Source: Isoptericola peretonis
GTDB lineage: Bacteria > Actinomycetota > Actinomycetes > Actinomycetales > Cellulomonadaceae
Reading direction: 5' to 3'
Length of the DNA: 64,000 nt
Assembly: GCA_023241745.1 (NCBI GenBank)
Contig: JALQCY010000001.1
Location: 620,001 to 684,000 of the forward strand
Part shown: positions 60,146 to 64,000 of the stretch, one piece after another
How positions within the stretch are numbered: position 1 is the first letter of the stretch
Layout of the letters: every line of letters starts with the position of its first letter
Program-made: the position numbers and the translations under genes
Notes under the pieces: generated by a model
Seen by the model: the letters and a program-made list of their open reading frames with translations, nothing else
What the model was told of the DNA's origin: nothing
The model's database searches: none

Positions 60146-61046
60146 TCAGGGGCTGACGACGAGGACCGAGGCGGCGAGCGCCAGGGCGAGGCCGACGGCC
60201 TGGGAGCGGGCGATCCGTTCGCGCAGGATCGTGAGACCGACCAGGACCGGGACCACGGGGTACAGGGCGGACAGCGTGACGGCCACCGCCACCAGCTCCG
60301 TGCGGGCGGCGAGCAGGTAGCAGACGAGCGCGGCGGCGGCCAGGACGCCGCTGGACGCCGCCGCGAGGCGCAGGGCCGGCGTCGGCCCGGGTCGTGGCTC
60401 GCCGACGCCCGCCGCAACGCCAGGAGCGCGAGCACCGCGACGCACGCGACCGCCGTCACCCGCCCCGCGGCCACCGGCCAGACGCCCGAGCCGGCCCCGG
60501 CCCGGGCGAGCGCGAGGTACTGCACGCCGATGCCGAGGCTCGCCACCAGGCCGTCACGCACCGCGCTCGCGTCCCCCGACCGCGTCCCCGGCCCGCCCCG
60601 GCCGACCAGCCAGAGCGCGGGCAGGGCGAGCAGCACCCCCGCCCACGTCGACCCGCCAGGCCGCTCCCCGAAGAACAGTGCGGCCGCGACGACCGGCAGG
60701 GCGAGCCCGCCGACCGCGCTCACCGGCACCACCAGGGACATCGCCCCTCGGCTCATCCCCCGGAACAGCGCGACCATCGCGACGCCCGTGCCGACCCCGG
60801 AGAGGCCGCCCCACAGCAGGTCGGCCGACGTCGGCCCCGCCCCGCCCGCGAACGGCGCCACGGCGACCGTGACGACGAGGCCCCCGACCTGACCCCAGAG
60901 CGCGACCCGCACGAACGGCATCCGCCGTGAGACGACACCGCCCACGACGTCCGACACCCCGTACAGGAGCGCCGACGAGAGCGCGAGCAGGGCACCCACG
61001 ATCAGCGGGCCGGAGCCGGATCGGGACGGAGACGGGTGCCGGACAT
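60146..61046 (-). pseudogene. EamA/DMT-family transporter disrupted by two frameshifts
   Basis: Two overlapping frames together give an EamA transporter of about 10 helices. The N-terminal two-thirds (LIVGALLALSSALLYGVSDVVGG to VLALLALRR) are in one frame; the C-terminal third (ALRLAAASSGVLAAAALV to LALALAASVLVVSP) is in another, the switch falling near 60370-60410. The natural start MSGTRLRPDPAP (61046) also requires a one-base shift to join. Both are single-base losses in GC-rich runs: a decaying gene or an assembly error. A GTG at 60999 would avoid only the first. Confidence 0.7.
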
Positions 61047-61055
61047 CCCTCCTGC

Positions 61056-61688
61056 CTACCGGCGACGCCCGGCGGTCGCACCCCCGGCGTTGCCCGGGCC
61101 GACCAGGAACGCCCGGGCCGTGGCGACCAGGAGGTCGCGCTCGCCGACGACGGTGAAGCCGGGGTCGGTCGCGACCCGCTCGAGGAAGCCGCCGGACAGC
61201 AGGACGAGCCACGACGCGATGCGCGCGGGCGGCAGGTCGGCGCGGACGTCGCCGTCGGCCTGGCCGCGCTCGATCCACGGAAGCAGGAGGTCGCGCTGGG
61301 CGCGGTCGTCCGCCGCCAGCGCGTCGGCCACGGCGGGCAGGTGCATGACGCCGGCGACGGCACGCACGAACCCCGGGATGCGTGGGTCGGCGGCGTCGTC
61401 GGCCCAGGAACCCACGAGGTCGAGCAGGACGCCCAGCGGGTCGGTGCGGCCCTCCAGCGCCGCCGCCTTCTCGACCGTCTCGGCAGTGCCCAGCTCGAGG
61501 ATCGCCAGCACCAGCTCCGTCTTGGTGGCGAAGTAGTGGAAGAACGTGCCGGAGCCGATGCCCGCCTCGCGGCAGATCGCCGCCGTCGTCGCCCCCTCGT
61601 ACCCGCGCGCGGCCAGCACCGTCAGGCCGGCGCCGATGATCTGCAGGCGGCGCGCCTCGTGGCGCGCGGGATCAACCCTGCGCGCCAC
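61056..61688 (-). CDS. TetR-family transcriptional regulator
   Basis: 210 residues with helix-turn-helix GATTAAICREAGIGSGTFFHYFATKTELVL. Its 5' end overlaps the YqeB gene by 17 bases, so they form an operon with the EamA gene. A 26-bp palindrome-like operator sits in the divergent region upstream. Stop TAG overlaps the -10-like TAGGCA of the EamA start. Confidence 0.9.
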   Translation of the reverse strand: MARRVDPARHEARRLQIIGAGLTVLAARGYEGATTAAICREAGIGSGTFFHYFATKTELVLAILELGTAETVEKAAALEGRTDPLGVLLDLVGSWADDAADPRIPGFVRAVAGVMHLPAVADALAADDRAQRDLLLPWIERGQADGDVRADLPPARIASWLVLLSGGFLERVATDPGFTVVGERDLLVATARAFLVGPGNAGGATAGRRR

Positions 61689-62394
61689 GGTCGTCGCCCG
61701 ACGCGACCGTGCGGAACCTCCGCACCTGGAGCCGGTCGTCGCGCACCCGCGCGGCCAGGCCGCACGCCGCGAGCTCCGCGTCGGCCTCCGCGGCCTTGCG
61801 GGTGTCCTTGCGGTCGTCGAGACGACGCCGCAGCAGGGCGTGCTCGGCCGCGGTGAACCCGGGCCTCCCGTCCAGCCACCGCTCGTACTCGTTCTCGTGC
61901 GGGTCGCCGTCGCGCCACGGCCACCGGTGCGTCTCGAAGGCGGCCCGTACGTCGGCCTTGCGCAGGGTGTCCGCGTCGAGGCGGGCCCGCGGGGCCCCGG
62001 ACGGCCCCAGGAGGACCAGGTACCGGCCGTCGCGGAAGACGTCGGCCACGTCGGAGCGCTCGACCCACCCCTCGCGCTCGTCGGTGCGGTGCTCCAGGTG
62101 GTCGTCGGCGACCGTCAGGCGCAGCGCCTCCCCGATCGTGGTCAGGGCCAGCAGGACACCGCCCACGACGCCGAGCCCGCCGAGGATCGGCGCCGACCAG
62201 ACGAGCGGCAGGCCGGCGAGCAGCTCGACCGGGCCGAGGCCCGGCAAGGGGGTGCCCTCGAGGAGCGCCTGCCACCAGCGCGCGAGCGGAGGCAGCGCGA
62301 AGCCCAGCCCGACGCCGAGGGCGACGGTCGCGAGCAGCACGAGCAGCGGGACCCGGCGCGGCTGGCGCACCTCGGAGACGGCGGTCGTCGACAC
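61672..62394 (-). CDS. YqeB-family membrane protein
   Basis: 240 residues: two hydrophobic segments (LLVLLATVALGVGLGFALPPLA and LVWSAPILGGLGVVGGVLLAL), a PH-like region (VERSDVADVFRDGRYLVLLGPSG), and the YqeB C-terminal helix pattern FETHRWPWRDGDPHENEYERWLDGRPGFT followed by a charged helical tail. Function unknown. GTG at 62394 chosen because AACAAT ends 7 nt upstream. First gene of the yqeB-tetR-eamA operon. Confidence 0.8.
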   Translation of the reverse strand: MSTTAVSEVRQPRRVPLLVLLATVALGVGLGFALPPLARWWQALLEGTPLPGLGPVELLAGLPLVWSAPILGGLGVVGGVLLALTTIGEALRLTVADDHLEHRTDEREGWVERSDVADVFRDGRYLVLLGPSGAPRARLDADTLRKADVRAAFETHRWPWRDGDPHENEYERWLDGRPGFTAAEHALLRRRLDDRKDTRKAAEADAELAACGLAARVRDDRLQVRRFRTVASGDDRGAQG

Positions 62395-62401
62395 GACGAC
62401 A

Positions 62402-62427
62402 ATTGTTGGAGCATGCACTCCAAGAAT
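62402..62427. promoter_or_regulatory. 26-bp operator-like inverted repeat in the YqeB/hydrolase divergent region
   Basis: ATTGTTGGAG-CATGCA-CTCCAAGAAT: 10-bp arms matching at 9 positions. It overlaps the -10 of the leftward operon and lies 12 bp before the -10 of the rightward gene, as expected of an autoregulatory TetR site. Confidence 0.65.
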
Positions 62428-62438
62428 GCAACCCGGCC

Positions 62439-62444
62439 TACCCT
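62439..62444 (+). promoter_or_regulatory. Candidate leaderless -10 (TACCCT) for the hydrolase
   Basis: TACCCT ends 7 nt before the GTG at 62452. Confidence 0.5.
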
Positions 62445-62451
62445 TGCTCAC

Positions 62452-63789
62452 GTGAGCATCACCGGCACCGCCACCCCCTCGGTCATCGCAGGGCGCGAGT
62501 ACACGATCCCCGGCGTCCACGTCACCGACCGCACCCTCACGGTGCCGCTGGACTGGAACCGTCCCGACGACGGCCGCACGATCTCGCTGTTCGTGCGCGA
62601 GCTCGTGGACCCGACGCGACGCGCCGACGACCTGCCGCTGCTCGTCTTCCTCCAGGGCGGCCCGGGCGGCAAGGGTCCGCGCCCCACCGGCCCCGACGGT
62701 TGGGCGGGCGAGGCGCTGAAGCGGTTCCGGGTGGTGCTGCTGGACCAGCGCGGCACCGGTCGCTCGTCGGCCGTCCGCGCGGGCGCCCTCACCGCGCTCG
62801 GGTCCACCGACGCCCAGGCGGACCACCTGTCCCACTTCCGTGCCGACTCGATCGTCGCCGACGCCGAGCACGTGCGAAAGACCGTGTACGGGGGACGGCG
62901 CTGGTCGACCCTCGGCCAGTCGTACGGCGGGTTCCTCACGCTCACCTACCTGTCACGCGCGCCCGAGGGCGTGGCCGCGTCGTACGTCACCGGCGGGCTG
63001 GCCGGCCTGACCGCGAGCGCCGAGGACGTCTACCGGCGCACGCAGCCGCGCGTCGTCGCCAAGAACGCGCTGTACCGCGAGCGGTACCCCGACGACGTCG
63101 AGCGGGTGGCGCGCATCGCCGACCGGCTCGCGGCGGGCGACGTCCGCCTGCCGGGTGGGGACGTCCTCGGCGTCGAGCGGTTCCAGACGCTCGGGATGGC
63201 CTTCGGCATGGCCCCCGGCTTCGAGCGCGTGCACTGGATCGTGGACGAGGCGTTCGACGACGACGCACCGGACGAGCTGACCGACACCTTCCTCGCCGAG
63301 GTCGAGGCGGCCACCGGCTTTGCCACCAACCCGATGTACGCGGTCCTGCACGAGTCCATCTACGCGCAGTCCGGCACGGGCGCGACGGCGTGGGCGGCGC
63401 AGCGGGTGCGCGACGACGACCCGTCGTTCGCGGCGTCCGCCCGCCCGCTGCTCTTCACCGGCGAGATGATCTACCCCTGGATGTTCGAGCAGGTCACCGC
63501 CCTGCGGTCCTTCCGGCCCGCCGCCGAGGCGCTCGCCGCCCGCGCCGACTGGGACGACCTGTACGACCTCGACGTGCTCGCCGCGAACGAGGTGCCGCTG
63601 GAGGCAGCGGTCTACCACGACGACATGTTCGTGGACGCCGGGCTGTCGCTCGAGACCGCCTCGCACGTGGGCAACGCCCGCGCCTGGGTGACCAACGAGT
63701 TCGAGCACGACGGCCTGCGCCTGGGCGACGTCTTCCCCAAGCTCCTCGCCCGCCTGGACGCCCGCGGCGGCGCCCGCCCCACGAGGTAG
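62452..63789 (+). CDS. Proline iminopeptidase-like alpha/beta hydrolase
   Basis: 445 residues: oxyanion-region LVFLQGGPGGKGPRP, LLDQRGTGRS, nucleophile elbow LGQSYGGFLTL and a cap with helical inserts; the acid and His (HDDMFVD, HVGNARAW) fit family positions near the C-terminus. Cleaves N-terminal proline or similar amides. Divergent from the TetR operon and probably controlled by it. Confidence 0.9.
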   Translation: MSITGTATPSVIAGREYTIPGVHVTDRTLTVPLDWNRPDDGRTISLFVRELVDPTRRADDLPLLVFLQGGPGGKGPRPTGPDGWAGEALKRFRVVLLDQRGTGRSSAVRAGALTALGSTDAQADHLSHFRADSIVADAEHVRKTVYGGRRWSTLGQSYGGFLTLTYLSRAPEGVAASYVTGGLAGLTASAEDVYRRTQPRVVAKNALYRERYPDDVERVARIADRLAAGDVRLPGGDVLGVERFQTLGMAFGMAPGFERVHWIVDEAFDDDAPDELTDTFLAEVEAATGFATNPMYAVLHESIYAQSGTGATAWAAQRVRDDDPSFAASARPLLFTGEMIYPWMFEQVTALRSFRPAAEALAARADWDDLYDLDVLAANEVPLEAAVYHDDMFVDAGLSLETASHVGNARAWVTNEFEHDGLRLGDVFPKLLARLDARGGARPTR

Positions 63790-63794
63790 ACGCC

Positions 63795-64000
63795 GTGCCC
63801 GAGCCCAGCGACGAACGGCTCACCGTCAAGCTCATGAACGACTACGGGGCTGACTGGCCTGTCTGGACGCTGTTCGACCCAGCGGTCGACGCCGCGGTGG
63901 AGGAGGCGGTGGACGGCGCTCTCGGCTCGCGGCTGCGCGTCTGGGCCGAGGTCTTCAACGAGCGCTACCACCACGAGCGCGGCTGGGACGACCCTCGGGT
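63795..64000 (+). CDS. Hypothetical protein, partial at right edge
   Basis: Starts GTG at 63795, 5 bases after the hydrolase stop, and stays open to the end of the window (68 codons: MPEPSDERLTVKLMNDYG..., Trp-rich WPVWTLFDP). Codon use is normal for the genome. No family recognised from this fragment; probably co-transcribed with the hydrolase. Confidence 0.75.
   Translation, partial: MPEPSDERLTVKLMNDYGADWPVWTLFDPAVDAAVEEAVDGALGSRLRVWAEVFNERYHHERGWDDPR

Noticed and set aside
60370..60410. Programmed -1 frameshift in the EamA gene
   Set aside because: No slippery heptamer or downstream stem; the second disruption near the start makes decay or sequence error more likely.

Overview
The window is a very GC-rich (roughly 75 % by eye), densely packed chromosomal segment of an actinobacterium. 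Many GTG starts, near-total G/C at third codon positions, a complete menaquinone pathway, a 32-residue bS22-type ribosomal protein, Rex, DisA and numerous DUF families typical of Actinomycetota point to the Micrococcales, most likely a Cellulosimicrobium/Cellulomonas/Promicromonosporaceae-like organism (inference from gene content, not a database match). No gene-free stretch exceeds about 280 bases, and I see no tRNA, rRNA, CRISPR array, prophage or insertion sequence.

Layout. 1-4.2 kb: the start of a complex I operon (nuoA-B-C-D, leftward, nuoD cut by the window edge), led by a menaquinone/geranylgeranyl reductase gene, with a near-perfect CRP/GlxR box upstream. 4.5-6.1 kb: a YtxH protein and a sugar-type MFS transporter with a LacI-type operator. 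6.3-28.6 kb: menaquinone genes menG, menF, menD, menC, menB, menE and menA in mixed orientation, interleaved with a purine module (8-oxoguanine-deaminase-like enzyme plus NCS2 permease), a DUF6230/DUF6114/TetR cluster, an HtrA protease, two tandem membrane-anchored beta-propellers and two tandem DUF3048 lipoproteins. menH and menI are not in the window. 28.7-34.3 kb: cytochrome c maturation system II (tlpA-ccdA-resB-ccsB) with a phosphoglycerate-mutase-like gene at its head. 34.4-37.7 kb: MarR/YceI divergent pair, rex-glutaredoxin, HAD phosphatase and bS22. 37.9-44 kb: acuC, trkH-trkA, a DUF4143 ATPase and a secreted phytase with a candidate PHO box. 44-48.6 kb: ABC-2 exporter, TetR, proC and two poorly characterised genes, one a DUF2087-barstar fusion. 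48.7-54.6 kb: radA-disA, two GNAT enzymes, mutY and a membrane-anchored Ig-like protein. 54.7-60 kb: SorC-type regulator divergent from glpD-glpF-glpK. 60-64 kb: a frameshifted EamA transporter, TetR and YqeB-family gene divergent from a proline-iminopeptidase-like hydrolase, then a partial unknown gene.

Functionally the left half is respiratory: NADH feeds complex I, menaquinone carries the electrons, cytochrome c maturation supports the terminal branch, Rex senses NADH/NAD, and glpD delivers glycerol-3-phosphate electrons to the quinone pool.

Two sequence-level themes run through the window. First, about twenty genes have a TANNNT hexamer ending 6-8 nt before the ATG/GTG, the layout of leaderless transcripts; several starts were chosen on this basis. 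Second, gene ends carry unusually long, near-perfect palindromes (28-52 bp arms), three of which share one modular architecture in which a short word is repeated at both ends of each arm. These palindromes, a 23-bp-period repeat array in front of the DUF4143 ATPase, and the DUF6230/DUF6114 and propeller/DUF3048 clusters are the most interesting unexplained items.
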